Part shown: piece by piece, positions 7,988 to 16,481 of the stretch
Numbering within the stretch: position 1 is the stretch's first letter
How the letters are laid out: every line of letters begins with the position of its first letter
Assembly (NCBI RefSeq): GCF_008635795.1
Contig: NZ_VWRQ01000003.1
Coordinates: 62,001 to 126,000, forward strand
Direction: 5' to 3'
From: Paenibacillus tepidiphilus
GTDB lineage: Bacteria; Bacillota; Bacilli; Paenibacillales; Paenibacillaceae
Length of the DNA stretch: 64,000 nucleotides
Notes under the pieces: generated by a model
The model's database searches: none
What the model was told of the DNA's origin: nothing
What the model saw: the letters and a program-made list of their open reading frames with translations, nothing else
Translations under genes and position numbers: made by a program

Positions 7988-8275
7988 CTAGATCTCGTAA
8001 TCTACTGCGACCGAAAGCTCCTTCACTTCATTGATGTGAACGATGACCTCTTTGTGGGCCGGATGGACCTGATAAGCCTGCAAATCCTCGAGCGAAGCTA
8101 CAACCGTCACCAGCGCAATATCAAAAGAACGCTCGGAGTGCAGAATATCCTTACCGACTTCAATAGAAATCAGCTGCGGAATCTTGCCCTCCATATTGCG
8201 GAGCACCGCTGCGGTGGCTTCCACGCTTTCGGGCGAACGGTCCTTCAGTTTAAAGAACACAATATGCTTGATCAT
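7988..8275 (-). CDS. Dabb family (stress-responsive alpha/beta barrel) protein
   Basis: A 95-residue protein beginning IKHIVFFKLKDRSPE and continuing IPQLISIEVGKDILHSERSFDIALVTVVASLEDLQAYQVHPAHKEV, the standard Dabb ferredoxin-like dimer fold. The HPxH element near residue 77-80 is conserved in the family. Function is not known; members range from stress proteins to polyketide cyclases. It is the first gene of a likely leftward run with DUF86 and the SufR-like regulator. Confidence 0.88.
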   Translation of the reverse strand: MIKHIVFFKLKDRSPESVEATAAVLRNMEGKIPQLISIEVGKDILHSERSFDIALVTVVASLEDLQAYQVHPAHKEVIVHINEVKELSVAVDYEI

Positions 8276-8483
8276 CCTGACAATACACCCCTCAATTATT
8301 CTTGTACCGGGAACCGCCCCGGAAGTTTAAAAGTAAGCAATCTTTATAAAAATATATCATAACAGCATCGCTTCTGCACCGCTTCTGAAAGAAACTTCAA
8401 TTCTTATGTAAGCAATTACAGCATTAACCATTGCAGCGCTCCGCAAAGTATTGTAGTATATCCTTAAAAATTTCGGAGGAAGT

Positions 8484-9068
8484 ATGTCTAAGAATCAACC
8501 AGAATCTCACAACATTCAGGCTTGGTCACTGATCAACCGCAAATATCTTGGACAGGGTGTACGGGTCAAGCGATTCCGCCGTCCGAAGCGCAGCCAGATC
8601 CGCAACCGCGTTCTTCTGGCGATCCTCATGGCCAAGGACATCAAGCTGTCCCGGCTGGCCGAAGAGCTCTCTGTTTCCTCCCGCAGTGTCAGCGCCTGGG
8701 TATATGAGGGCCGCATTCCCTCACGTACGAATATGGACAAGACCTGCCGTCTGCTCGGATATCCGCAGCATGTCTTGTTCAACGAAGCGCTTCTGCGCCA
8801 AAGCCCGATCGTATGCCAGCCGACGCCTTCACGGTTTATGAAAAGAACGGCTGCCGGCTCTCCCCGCAGCAATGTCATACTGACCGGACTCTGCATGGTT
8901 TACGACTTCTCCGTAACCGATGTCAGCATCTGGATCGGCGTTCACCCGGGGACCTTCCGCAAATGGCTGCACCACAACCATCTGCCTTCCCTGGCACTTC
9001 AGGAGAAAGCGGAGCATTTCTTCCGTATTCCGCGCAGCATTTTGTTCGCCGACTGTGAACCAAGGTAA
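8484..9068 (+). CDS. DNA-binding protein with two tandem helix-turn-helix units
   Basis: The 194-residue basic protein contains two similar HTH-like units. The first is at about residues 48-90 (LLAILMAKDIKLSRLAEELSVSSRSVSAWVYEGRIPSRTNMDKTCRLLGYPQHVLF). The second is at about 134-186 (ILTGLCMVYDFSVTDVSIWIGVHPGTFRKWLHHNHLPSLALQEKAEHFFRIPRSILF). Aligned, both have 'V..W...G/N.(I/L)PS....K....' and end '(P).(H/S).LF', so it looks like an internal duplication of an XRE-type domain. An N-terminal KRFRRPKRSQIRNR stretch is strongly basic. GGAGG precedes the ATG. Targets are unknown; no adjacent gene in the same operon. Confidence 0.7.
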   Translation: MSKNQPESHNIQAWSLINRKYLGQGVRVKRFRRPKRSQIRNRVLLAILMAKDIKLSRLAEELSVSSRSVSAWVYEGRIPSRTNMDKTCRLLGYPQHVLFNEALLRQSPIVCQPTPSRFMKRTAAGSPRSNVILTGLCMVYDFSVTDVSIWIGVHPGTFRKWLHHNHLPSLALQEKAEHFFRIPRSILFADCEPR

Positions 9069-9109
9069 CACGACGGCTGCTTGCCCGCAAACCTAACAAC
9101 AGAAAGCTA

Positions 9110-9141
9110 AGGCCCTTTCTTCGCCAGCCGGAGAGGGGCCT
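9110..9141 (+). terminator. Intrinsic terminator after the double-HTH gene
   Basis: AGGCCCTTTCTTCG pairs with CGGAGAGGGGCCT, followed by ATTTGG. It lies about 40 bp after the stop at 9068. Between it and the MBL gene at 9370 I see nothing else except that gene's leader. Confidence 0.65.
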
Positions 9142-9369
9142 ATTTGGCTTTTGGGGCTGGGCGGTTAAGCTGGGGGAGGCGGGCTGGTCAGGGACAAGCA
9201 AGCTGAAATTGGGCGTTTATCCGGAGATGCGGAAGCGGGGATTGGGCATGGGCGCTCAGGCTGGGCAGCGGGCAGGATAAATAGTAAGGCAGCGTGAGTC
9301 GCAGGTGAATCGGGTATACTATCGTGAGATTGCATGAGCTCATACGATACCGTATTCAGGAGGTAATTC

Positions 9370-10176
9370 ATGGAATATCATGGCATGTTGACCACCGGTT
9401 TGACAGACAGCTGGGACGTGGCGCCCGGCGTCGCCGGATTGCGCACTTTATTTGCCAATCTGGCCTTCGTCTCGCTTGCCCCGGAGAAGTGGATTCTCGT
9501 CGATGCGGGACTCGGCAATTTCGCCGGCAGTATTGTGCGGGCCGCACAGACAAGCTATCCGGGCGCACCGCAGGCAATCATTCTGACTCACGGGCATTTC
9601 GACCATGTCGGCAATCTGCGCGAGCTGCTGGAAGAATGGAAAGGCACGCCCATCTACGCCCACCGCGAGGAGCTGCCTTATCTTACGGGCAGGCAGGATT
9701 ATCCGCCTGCCGATGCTTCCGTTGGCGGCGGTCTGATGAGCGCCGCCGCTCCGCTCTATCCGCACCGGGCCATTGATCTCGGCCCGGCCGTCCAGCCGCT
9801 GCCGGACGACGGCAGCGTTCCCGGGGCTCCGGGCTGGAAGTGGGTGCATACGCCCGGTCACAGCCCGGGTCATATCTCGCTGTTCCGCGAAGCGGACCGG
9901 GTGCTGCTCTCCGGCGACGCGCTGCTGACCGTCAAGCAGGAATCGGCGCTGGCCGTCGTAACGCAGCGCCAGGAATTGCACGGGCCCCCCGCCTATTTCA
10001 CCACGGACTGGGAAGCGGCGGAGCAATCCGTCCGCAGGCTTGCCCTGCTGGACCCAAAGGTGCTTCTGCCCGGCCATGGACTCCCGATGGCCGGACCGGA
10101 GCTGGGCCCGCAGCTCGCCGAGCTGTGCCGGACCTTCAAAGAGAAGGAGCTGCCCGAACAGGGCCGGTATGTCTGA
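9370..10176 (+). CDS. MBL-fold metallo-hydrolase
   Basis: The 268-residue protein has the metallo-beta-lactamase zinc motif THGHFDHVG (HxHxDH, about residues 75-83), a later histidine in HTPGHSPGHISL (about 160-171), the LLSGDALL aspartate, and LLPGHGLP (final His). This is the full dinuclear zinc set of glyoxalase II-like hydrolases. The substrate cannot be told from sequence. AGGAGG lies 8 bp before the ATG at 9370. It is flanked by terminator-bounded neighbours and is probably monocistronic. Confidence 0.88.
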   Translation: MEYHGMLTTGLTDSWDVAPGVAGLRTLFANLAFVSLAPEKWILVDAGLGNFAGSIVRAAQTSYPGAPQAIILTHGHFDHVGNLRELLEEWKGTPIYAHREELPYLTGRQDYPPADASVGGGLMSAAAPLYPHRAIDLGPAVQPLPDDGSVPGAPGWKWVHTPGHSPGHISLFREADRVLLSGDALLTVKQESALAVVTQRQELHGPPAYFTTDWEAAEQSVRRLALLDPKVLLPGHGLPMAGPELGPQLAELCRTFKEKELPEQGRYV

Positions 10177-10430
10177 GCCCTCGCAGAGAATTTCTCCGGG
10201 GCTGGCACATGCAGGCGCGCTTGTTCTTGTTCAGACTTCCGGCATAAGCATGTTGTTATGATTGCCTGCAGCCGGTTTAGCGTCGGCTGCGTCCGATAAA
10301 TCAGCAATCGGCGGAATTTGGACGAAATAGCGTATTTACGGTCTGTAAGCAAGTGGGACACGACTCCGGCGGGTGCTTGCGGCTTCTTAAGCCATTTGCA
10401 GGCCGGAATGAGTAACTATGCCCGCCAGCC

Positions 10431-11090
10431 TTACCGCTTGCGGGCAAGGATATAGCGCAGACTGTAGGAATGGCTGCCGTCTTGCGAACTGCGGAGACAA
10501 TCGGTGAACTCCCCGGTCTCTAATATATCCGTACCGCCAAAATGCGTCCGCAAATCTTCATCGCTGAAGAAGTGGGCGTATTTCCCCTGCTTGTATTCAT
10601 ATGTCCCCTCTTCCAGCATGCTCCCTTGCCCATTCGCCGGATCTTCGTCAGAGAAGCAGGTGAAATAGAGCAGTCCGCCGCTGCGCAGCTGGGCCAGGCA
10701 GGCTGCAATCAAGCTGCGGCGTTCCGCCGCAAGGAACAGGTGCAGCACATCGTAGCAGTACACAGCGTCTACCGGAGACTCCAGCTGAACTTCCAGCGCC
10801 GAACCGGCGAGGAACACGCTGTCCGGGTCCCACCGAGCGGCCAGCTCAAGCGCTGCCGGGCTAATCTCAATTCCATATGTAGTAAAGCTGCCGGAGAACA
10901 CTTTGGTATGGCGGCCGTAACCCGCCCCGGGAACCAGCACCGCTGCGGCCCCCGCTTCCTTGAAGCGTTCAAAGGCCTGGACGGCCGAAGGACTGGGCTC
11001 GTGCCCCCATATCATTCCCTCCTGTGTAAAACGCTCCTCCCAATAATCGGACAGTGGAACCCGCTCCTTTACGCTTTTTTGATCCTGCAC
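10431..11090 (-). CDS. Class I SAM-dependent methyltransferase
   Basis: The methyltransferase domain begins LSDYWEERFTQEGMIWGHEPSP and carries motif I LVPGAGYGRHTKVF, then YGIEISPAAL, DAVYCYDVLHLF and SGGLLYFTCF. The SYSLRYILARK end is typical of small YydA/TehB-like methyltransferases. I chose GTG at 11090 (219 residues) as the start; an AAGGAG lies about 14 bp upstream, which is rather far. The frame is open up to an ATG at 11222, but those extra residues resemble no methyltransferase and would overlap the DUF6157 gene, so the start is uncertain. Substrate unknown. Confidence 0.78.
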   Translation of the reverse strand: MQDQKSVKERVPLSDYWEERFTQEGMIWGHEPSPSAVQAFERFKEAGAAAVLVPGAGYGRHTKVFSGSFTTYGIEISPAALELAARWDPDSVFLAGSALEVQLESPVDAVYCYDVLHLFLAAERRSLIAACLAQLRSGGLLYFTCFSDEDPANGQGSMLEEGTYEYKQGKYAHFFSDEDLRTHFGGTDILETGEFTDCLRSSQDGSHSYSLRYILARKR

Positions 11091-11196
11091 CAGTGCGTAT
11101 AAATCTCCTTGAATCCCGACTTGCCGTATAAAGCGGCTGCGCCGGGCGGTTGTACGGGAGGATTGCTTCCGGAAATCTGTTCCTCCCTCACTCCCT

Positions 11197-11616
11197 TCAG
11201 CTTCGTTTACTGCGCATCGCATCCAGCAGCTTCACACCCGCTTCGCCGCCCGAGGTATAGTGGTCATACTCCGGCGACTCTTTGCCGTACAGGGCGATCC
11301 GCCCTTCTTCGTTGAAGTGGATGCCCCAGCCGTAACGCTTGGGCAGCATTGATGCCCGCAGGCAGGGGTGCTTCTTCGCGAACAGCCCGGCCCATATTTC
11401 ATCCCGCCGGTTCACCCGTTCTTCAGCCGGAATCTGCTTGTGCCGCACATGCACCTCATACAGCAGCTCCTCATGATTGTAGACATAAGGCGCTTCCGCC
11501 AGCAGCTCATACTGGATCACATGGACCGGCGGAAGCGGGCGGCCGGACTGCGGGACCGTTCCGGTCTCCACCGGACAATCCGCCGCGACCCGGATAAACG
11601 TATCGGTATAGCTCAT
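11197..11616 (-). CDS. DUF6157 family protein
   Basis: A 139-residue protein matching the DUF6157 pattern: YTDTFIRVAADCPVETG near the N-terminus, PPVHVIQYELLAEAPYVYNHEELLYEVHVRH in the middle and LPKRYGWGIHFNEEGRIALY towards the end. No function is known for the family. The gene is upstream of the methyltransferase in the same direction, about 105 bp from its preferred start, so they may be cotranscribed. Confidence 0.85.
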   Translation of the reverse strand: MSYTDTFIRVAADCPVETGTVPQSGRPLPPVHVIQYELLAEAPYVYNHEELLYEVHVRHKQIPAEERVNRRDEIWAGLFAKKHPCLRASMLPKRYGWGIHFNEEGRIALYGKESPEYDHYTSGGEAGVKLLDAMRSKRS

Positions 11617-11877
11617 CGCGAATCCTCCTTTTGCAAGCTTTTAGGTTACTATTATCATAGCCGACCGCGTTCTTCAGGCCAAGGCATTCAGTACAAATCC
11701 TGCAGTTCGGAGGAACGCCTCCTCTTCACTTCCTCCACCGGTGGAACGCCAAGTACCTTGACCGCATCAAATTGTAGCTATGCACCATCTATTTGCGAGT
11801 AAGGCTGGGACGTCCGCACCTGCATCCCTTTCCCGTGAACAGGCCGACAAACAGCACAGTCCGGCCAATCAATCCTA

Positions 11878-12060
11878 TTGTAGTCGAGAAATCGACCATA
11901 ATGGGCTACCGTGAAGGTAAATAAGGCAAACGTAGTCGAAAAACCGACCACAATGACTTGCCGTCGAGGAAAACAGACCAATTGTAGTCGAAAAACTGAC
12001 CACAATGGGCTACCGTGAATGTAAATAGGGCAAACGTAGGCGAAAAATCGACTATAATTC
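11878..12060 (+). repeat. Intergenic array: four GTCGA-dyad repeats, 52 bp period
   Basis: The element GTAGTCGAGAAATCGACC and close variants start at 11880, 11932, 11984 and 12036, exactly 52 bp apart. Each copy has a small dyad: GTCGA-N4-TCGAC in copy 1, GTCG/CGAC in copy 2, weaker in copies 3 and 4. The spacers alternate: 1 and 3 are nearly identical (GGCTACCGTGAA then GTAAATA-GGCAAAC), spacer 2 differs, so the array is also two 104 bp units. 52 is not a multiple of three and no ribosome site is present, so it is not a gene. The rest of 11617-12258 holds nothing I recognise. Confidence 0.85.
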
Positions 12061-12259
12061 ACAAACCAAGCTCACCGAACGAAAAGCAGGACAGCACCTT
12101 AAAGTTCTCATGTTGCTCTTTTCTGGGTTAGTGGGAAGCGAAACGAAACCAGGCTTAGAAATTGGTGTAATGGCACTTTGCAACCGAGTATGCTAGAGGG
12201 GAATTAAAGCACTTATACCCTGGAATTTGAATGGGTCAAGGTAGCAGGGTTGCCGATTC

Positions 12260-12317
12260 AAAAAAAGAAGCTATCCCCGCACAGGCGGCAGCGTATGCCC
12301 TGTGCAGGAAAGCTTCT
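12260..12317 (-). terminator. Intrinsic terminator of the zinc-starvation operon
   Basis: Leftward, AGAAGCTTTCCTGCACAGG pairs with CCTGTGCGGGGATAGCTTCT across a 13 bp loop, followed by TTTTTTT. It is about 75 bp downstream of rpsN and ends the rpmG-zagA-rpsN unit. Confidence 0.85.
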
Positions 12318-12390
12318 ATAGTTCTGTGTCATATTCAGAAGAAAGCTTGCTTAACTCCCCCCGCCCGTGCTTCAGGCATGTCCCTCTAGT

Positions 12391-12660
12391 CTACCAGCTC
12401 GATTTAACGATGCCGGGAATCCGGCCCTGCAGTGCCAATTCGCGGAACACTATCCGCGAGACCTTGAATTTGCGCAAATATCCGCGCGGTCTGCCGGTCA
12501 CGGCACAGCGGCTGTGCAGACGGACCGCTGCCGAGTCGCGCGGCAGCTTCTGCAGTGCCGCGTAATCTCCCGCCGCCTTCAGCGCTCTGCGCTTATCCGC
12601 ATACTTAGTCACCGTTTCCTGCCGTTTCAGTTCTTTAGCGACCTTGGATTTCTTCGCCAT
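12391..12660 (-). CDS. rpsN: 30S ribosomal protein S14, zinc-independent (C-minus) form
   Basis: The 89-residue protein is the long S14 type: [17 protein letters not shown] start, [21 protein letters not shown] core and [22 protein letters not shown] end. The zinc form of S14 is about 61 residues with two CxxC pairs; here a single Cys remains, so it needs no zinc. In Bacillus the equivalent RpsNB replaces the zinc form when zinc is scarce and is repressed by Zur. It follows the ZagA GTPase by 71 bp and precedes a strong terminator, which makes it the last gene of a three-gene zinc-starvation operon. Confidence 0.95.
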   Translation of the reverse strand: MAKKSKVAKELKRQETVTKYADKRRALKAAGDYAALQKLPRDSAAVRLHSRCAVTGRPRGYLRKFKVSRIVFRELALQGRIPGIVKSSW

Positions 12661-12731
12661 TTGTAATCTCCCTCCTTTTCCGGAAACCTATAGCTCCTCC
12701 CCGCTCTGCATTGCAGGAGCCTGATTCTCTT

Positions 12732-13940
12732 CTACTCTGCGTATTCGGCAAGCAATTCATCGGCCGCCCATGGCAGCGGATTGTCAAACCTGCTCCAGTC
12801 CTGCTTCATCTCTTCGGCACGGAGCAGACAACCGTCGAGGTCAGCTTCAATCCGGGCCCGGTCCATATCGATTCCGATAAAGACAATCTCGTTCATCCGG
12901 TCACCCCACTGCGCGTCCCAGCGGGCCTTCATCTCCGGCTCATCCACCAGCACGCTAAGCTGCTGCTCCTTCGGCAAGGTGGCCAGCCAGTAGCCGGCAG
13001 GGCCGAACTGGATGGATGGCCCCGCCTGGCTCAGGCTCCCGGCGAGATCGCCCTTGGCCGCCAGCCATACGAGTCCTTTGGCCCGTACCACCTGCTCCGG
13101 CCAGCTTCCGAAGAAGGCACTTAGCCGCTCCGGGTGGAACGGCAGCCGGCGCCGGTAGACGAAGGAACCAATGCCGTACTCCTCCGTCTCCGGAGTGTGC
13201 TCGTCCTTGTTCAGCTCCGCGATCCATCCGGAGGACATGCTGGTCTTCTCGAAATTGAACAGTCCGGTGTTCAGAATCTCCCGCGGGTCCACAATCCCCT
13301 TGACCGTACGAATGATTCTGGCGGCCGGCTGAAGCCGCTTAAGCACCGCTTCCAGCTTGTTCAGCTCCGCTTCGCCGACAAGATCGCACTTGTTCAGCAG
13401 CAGCACATCACAGGTCTCAATCTGGTCAATGAGCAGATCGACAATATCGCGCACATCTTCCCCGCCTGCCGCCTGGCCGCGGTCCAGCAGGCTCTCGCCT
13501 GAGGCGAAGTCATGCCAGAAACGGTAGGCATCCACTACGGTAACCATCGTATCCAGCCGGCAAAGCGAGGTCAGGTCAATATCCAGCTCGGGATTGGCAT
13601 ACGTGAAGGTCTGTGCGACAGGGACCGGCTCGCTGATCCCGGAGGATTCAATCAGGATATAATCAAATCTCCCCTCCGCTGCCAGCTTGCTTACCTCGCG
13701 CAGCAGATCATCGCGCAGGGTGCAGCAGATGCAGCCGTTCGACATCTCCACCAGCTTCTCCTCGGTACGCGAGAGCGTATTGCCGGCCTGAACCAGTCTG
13801 GCATCTACATTGACCTCGCTCATGTCATTGACAATGACGGCCACCTTAAGGCCATCCCGGTTATGCAAAATATGATTCAGCAAGGTAGTCTTGCCGGAGC
13901 CCAGATATCCGCTGAGTACGGTCACAGGTATTGGTTGCAT
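12732..13940 (-). CDS. zagA: Zinc-responsive COG0523 GTPase (ZagA/YciC)
   Basis: The 402-residue metallochaperone GTPase has the P-loop SGYLGSGKTTLL (residues 10-21), the COG0523 metal motif CICC (70-73) in EMSNGCICCTLRDDLL, the guanine-specificity NKCD element and the C-terminal CobW domain. Long stretches match Bacillus YciC/ZagA: NDMSEVN, ESSGISEPVPVAQTF and TPETEEYGIGSFVY. ZagA is thought to hand zinc to client enzymes such as the folate enzyme FolE under zinc limitation. ATG at 13940 has GAGGAGAG upstream; the upstream in-frame ATG at 13985 lacks a site. It lies between zinc-independent L33 and S14 genes. Confidence 0.93.
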   Translation of the reverse strand: MQPIPVTVLSGYLGSGKTTLLNHILHNRDGLKVAVIVNDMSEVNVDARLVQAGNTLSRTEEKLVEMSNGCICCTLRDDLLREVSKLAAEGRFDYILIESSGISEPVPVAQTFTYANPELDIDLTSLCRLDTMVTVVDAYRFWHDFASGESLLDRGQAAGGEDVRDIVDLLIDQIETCDVLLLNKCDLVGEAELNKLEAVLKRLQPAARIIRTVKGIVDPREILNTGLFNFEKTSMSSGWIAELNKDEHTPETEEYGIGSFVYRRRLPFHPERLSAFFGSWPEQVVRAKGLVWLAAKGDLAGSLSQAGPSIQFGPAGYWLATLPKEQQLSVLVDEPEMKARWDAQWGDRMNEIVFIGIDMDRARIEADLDGCLLRAEEMKQDWSRFDNPLPWAADELLAEYAE

Positions 13941-14018
13941 GTTTTCTCTCCTCACTTGATTCCACATGTTCTTAATGGCTCTCACTGAACGGGTCGGCGA
14001 ATGTGCCGGCCCCGATTC

Positions 14019-14168
14019 TCAGCGCGTCTCACGGTGCAGTGTCACCCGCTTGAGGCGCGGGCTGTATTTCTTCATCTCCAGCCTCTCCGGATTCGTCTTC
14101 TTGTTCTTGGTGGTTGTATAGTTCCGGTCGCCCGTCTCTGTGCAGGCCAGGGTAACAGTTACACGCAT
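14019..14168 (-). CDS. rpmG: 50S ribosomal protein L33, zinc-independent form
   Basis: A 49-residue protein, [20 protein letters not shown] then [20 protein letters not shown] and a HRETR end, clearly L33. In zinc L33 the pairs are C-x-E-C-G and K-Y-C-P-x-C; here they are CTETG and KYSPRL, so three of four Cys are lost and zinc cannot be held. This is the form induced under zinc starvation (RpmGC in Bacillus). It is the first gene of the leftward operon, and a promoter with a Zur box lies immediately upstream. Confidence 0.93.
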   Translation of the reverse strand: MRVTVTLACTETGDRNYTTTKNKKTNPERLEMKKYSPRLKRVTLHRETR

Positions 14169-14190
14169 ATGATCAGCTCCAGTCGTCTAT

Positions 14191-14243
14191 TCGTAATTCT
14201 TACGATTAAGCATTATTCTACATATGCGCCCTCCGGTTGTCAA
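14191..14243 (-). promoter_or_regulatory. Promoter of rpmG-zagA-rpsN with a Zur box
   Basis: On the minus strand -35 TTGACA (14243-14238), a 17 bp spacer and -10 TAGAAT (14220-14215) form a near-consensus sigma-A promoter. Nine bp downstream, over the expected transcription start, lies TCGTAAGAATTACGA (14205-14191), a 7-1-7 palindrome that matches the Bacillus Zur box TCGTAATNATTACGA at all but one position. Binding there would block initiation when zinc is plentiful. The divergent COG0523 gene begins at 14373, so the box could affect both sides, but I see no clear promoter for that gene next to it. Confidence 0.88.
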
Positions 14244-14372
14244 CACTGCGGACGAATTTTGCTCCGGGCCGGATTTATAGGTCTTTCCCGGGGACAAGGC
14301 ACGTATAGATAACCATATGAAAATATGAGTCTTGCAAATTAAAGGCGAAGCCTACCCGTGGGAGAGTGGATC

Positions 14373-15416
14373 ATGAATATACCTGTGATGATACTTGGCG
14401 GATTTCTGGGCAGCGGAAAAACGACGCTCCTGCTGTCGCTGCTGGAGGAGAGCAAAGCCCGCGGCTTAAAGCCGGGAGTGGTCATGAACGAGCTCGGTGC
14501 GCGCGATGTGGACGGATACATTTTGCAGGAGCATACCGGCGTGGGCGTCGAGAAGCTGCTGGACGGCTGCGTGTGCTGCACGCGCAAGGATGAGCTGCCG
14601 GGCAGCCTGAATAACCTGCTGGGCAGACGGCCGGATATCATCTTTATCGAGCTGACGGGTGTGGCCGATCCCGGGGAGATTGCCGAAATTGTGCAGGCTG
14701 ATGCCTTTGCCGGCAGGCTGAAGCTGCATTACACGGTTACACTGCTGGACGCGGAGCACGCCCTGGAATACAGCAGCCGCTTCTCGGCGGACAAACAGCT
14801 GGTCCGCACACTGCGCAAGCAGCTCAGCAGTGCCGATCTGATCGTCGTGAACAAGAGCGATCTGGCGGAGCAGGAGACGCTCTGGAAGATTGAGAGAACG
14901 GTACGCAAGTATAACAGCGATTCCGAGGTGATCTTCACCCACTACAGCAGGATTAATCTTGCTCCGCTGCTGGCGGGCGTGCTGCCCCAGGTTCCCCGCA
15001 GTGCGGCGGCCCAGCGGGGCCGCGGGGGAATTACCGGCGCGGCGCTGCAGCGGGGCCGCGCTGCCCCGCATCCGGCGGCAACGGCCGTGCAGGAGCCGCT
15101 GCACGGGCTGCAGGACACCGGAAGCGCATCCTATTCCCAAGTATCGGCCGTCACCTTGACGTTTCCCCAGGCGGGCGGAAACGCCATTGATCCGGGGCGG
15201 CTCGAAAGCTTATTCCACATGTGGGGGCATGCCCTGCTGCGGGCCAAAGGACATGTGAAGCTGCGGGGCGAGGCTGCCGTACAGCTGGTGCAATACGCCG
15301 GTAACCGTACGAGCTGGGAGCCGTCGCGCTATCCGGGACAGCCTTATGTGGTCTTCATCGGACTGAATCTGGACGAGGAACGGCTGGCGGAGCAATGGAC
15401 CGCGCTGTTCGGCTGA
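14373..15416 (+). CDS. COG0523 (CobW-type) GTPase, second paralog
   Basis: The 347-residue protein has P-loop GGFLGSGKTTLLLS (about 9-22), the metal motif CVCC (66-69), ELTGVADPGEIAEI, the NKSD specificity motif and a C-terminal CobW domain. It is shorter than ZagA and has an Arg/Gly/Ala/Pro-rich insert (about 210-245) between the GTPase and C-terminal domains. ATG at 14373 has GGGAG 9 bp upstream. It leads a tight rightward operon with a YcgR-like permease and a YcgQ/TIGR03943 protein, the set that recurs in predicted Zur regulons of Bacillales. Delivery of zinc to or from that membrane system is an inference. Confidence 0.88.
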   Translation: MNIPVMILGGFLGSGKTTLLLSLLEESKARGLKPGVVMNELGARDVDGYILQEHTGVGVEKLLDGCVCCTRKDELPGSLNNLLGRRPDIIFIELTGVADPGEIAEIVQADAFAGRLKLHYTVTLLDAEHALEYSSRFSADKQLVRTLRKQLSSADLIVVNKSDLAEQETLWKIERTVRKYNSDSEVIFTHYSRINLAPLLAGVLPQVPRSAAAQRGRGGITGAALQRGRAAPHPAATAVQEPLHGLQDTGSASYSQVSAVTLTFPQAGGNAIDPGRLESLFHMWGHALLRAKGHVKLRGEAAVQLVQYAGNRTSWEPSRYPGQPYVVFIGLNLDEERLAEQWTALFG

Positions 15417-15429
15417 CCGCTTGGCAAGC

Positions 15430-16416
15430 ATGTCTTCACTGACGCTGAAATGGCTCCCGCTGCTTCTGCCCGCCGCCTTCCTGCTGGCCGCCGGGGTCAT
15501 CTGGCTGCAGGCTTTTCCCGCACCGCCGGACAATGTCTATCTCGACACCTTCAAGACTGCGTTTCTGGGCATCCTGCTTGAAGCACTGCCCTTCGTGCTG
15601 CTCGGCGCCCTGCTCTCCTCGGCGCTGCGTGTATTCGTCGCCGACGAGACGCTGGCGCGGTGGATTCCGCGTCGGCCGCTGCCGGCCATTCTGCTCGCCT
15701 GCCTGCTCGGCGTCATCTTCCCGGTCTGTGAATGCGGGATGATTCCGCTGGTGCGGCGCCTGATGCACAAGGGCATGCCGGTCTATGCCGCAGTCACTTT
15801 CATTCTTGCCGGGCCGATCCTGAACCCGGTGGTCTACGGCGCAACGCTGACTGCTTTCCGGGCCCACCCGGACCTGGCCTATGCCCGGATGGGACTCGCC
15901 TTTGCCGTCGCCGTGGTCGTTGGCCTGGTTCTGTTCGTCACCGTGAAGAAGCCGCCGCTGCGGCTGTCGCTGGCCCGCACCGCAGGCGAGCCGCACCGGC
16001 CGGAAATGCGCGGCGGCAAGGCGGTCTCCGTCTTCGTGCACACGGCGGATGAATTTTTTGAAATGGGCAAATATTTGATCATCGGCTGCCTGCTGACTGC
16101 AGGAATCCAGACCTTTCTTGATCAGGGGAGCCTCTCTGCCATCGGGGACCGGCCGCTTCTCTCGTATTTGTTCATGATGGGGCTGGCCTTTGCCCTCTCG
16201 CTCTGCTCGACCTCGGATGCTTTTGTCGCTTCGGCGTTCCTGCATACCTTTCCGGAGGGTGCGCTGCTGGCCTTTATGGTGCTGGGGCCCATGCTTGATT
16301 TCAAGAATGCGCTGATGCTGCTGTCGCTGTTCAAGACCGGCTTCGCCCTGCTGCTCTTCTTCCTGATCTTCGCCCTGGTCTTCAGCGGCTCCGTGCTCTT
16401 CTCGCTCGTCCTGTGA
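15430..16416 (+). CDS. YcgR-like permease (UPF0718 / COG0701)
   Basis: A 328-residue integral membrane protein with about eight to ten helices. The loop FPVCECGMIPLVRRLMHKGMP contains the family CECG motif, a candidate metal site, and the second half has LCSTSDAFVASAFL and GPMLDFKNALML. COG0701 permeases are found next to YcgQ/TIGR03943 proteins and COG0523 GTPases and are often under Zur control, so zinc handling is inferred; transport has not been shown for this one. The start is ATG at 15430, 13 bp after the previous stop; a TTG at 15421 is an alternative. Confidence 0.85.
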   Translation: MSSLTLKWLPLLLPAAFLLAAGVIWLQAFPAPPDNVYLDTFKTAFLGILLEALPFVLLGALLSSALRVFVADETLARWIPRRPLPAILLACLLGVIFPVCECGMIPLVRRLMHKGMPVYAAVTFILAGPILNPVVYGATLTAFRAHPDLAYARMGLAFAVAVVVGLVLFVTVKKPPLRLSLARTAGEPHRPEMRGGKAVSVFVHTADEFFEMGKYLIIGCLLTAGIQTFLDQGSLSAIGDRPLLSYLFMMGLAFALSLCSTSDAFVASAFLHTFPEGALLAFMVLGPMLDFKNALMLLSLFKTGFALLLFFLIFALVFSGSVLFSLVL

Positions 16417-16481
16417 GAAGCTGCATTTCACCGGGAAATTAATATCAATAAGCAATTCCGTTTCAGGAGGCATGGCAAACT

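Noticed and set aside
11878..12060. Could the repeated arrays be CRISPR?
   Set aside because: Repeats are short and imperfect, spacers of arrays A and B are not a constant length (33/44/33), there are only four copies and no cas genes.
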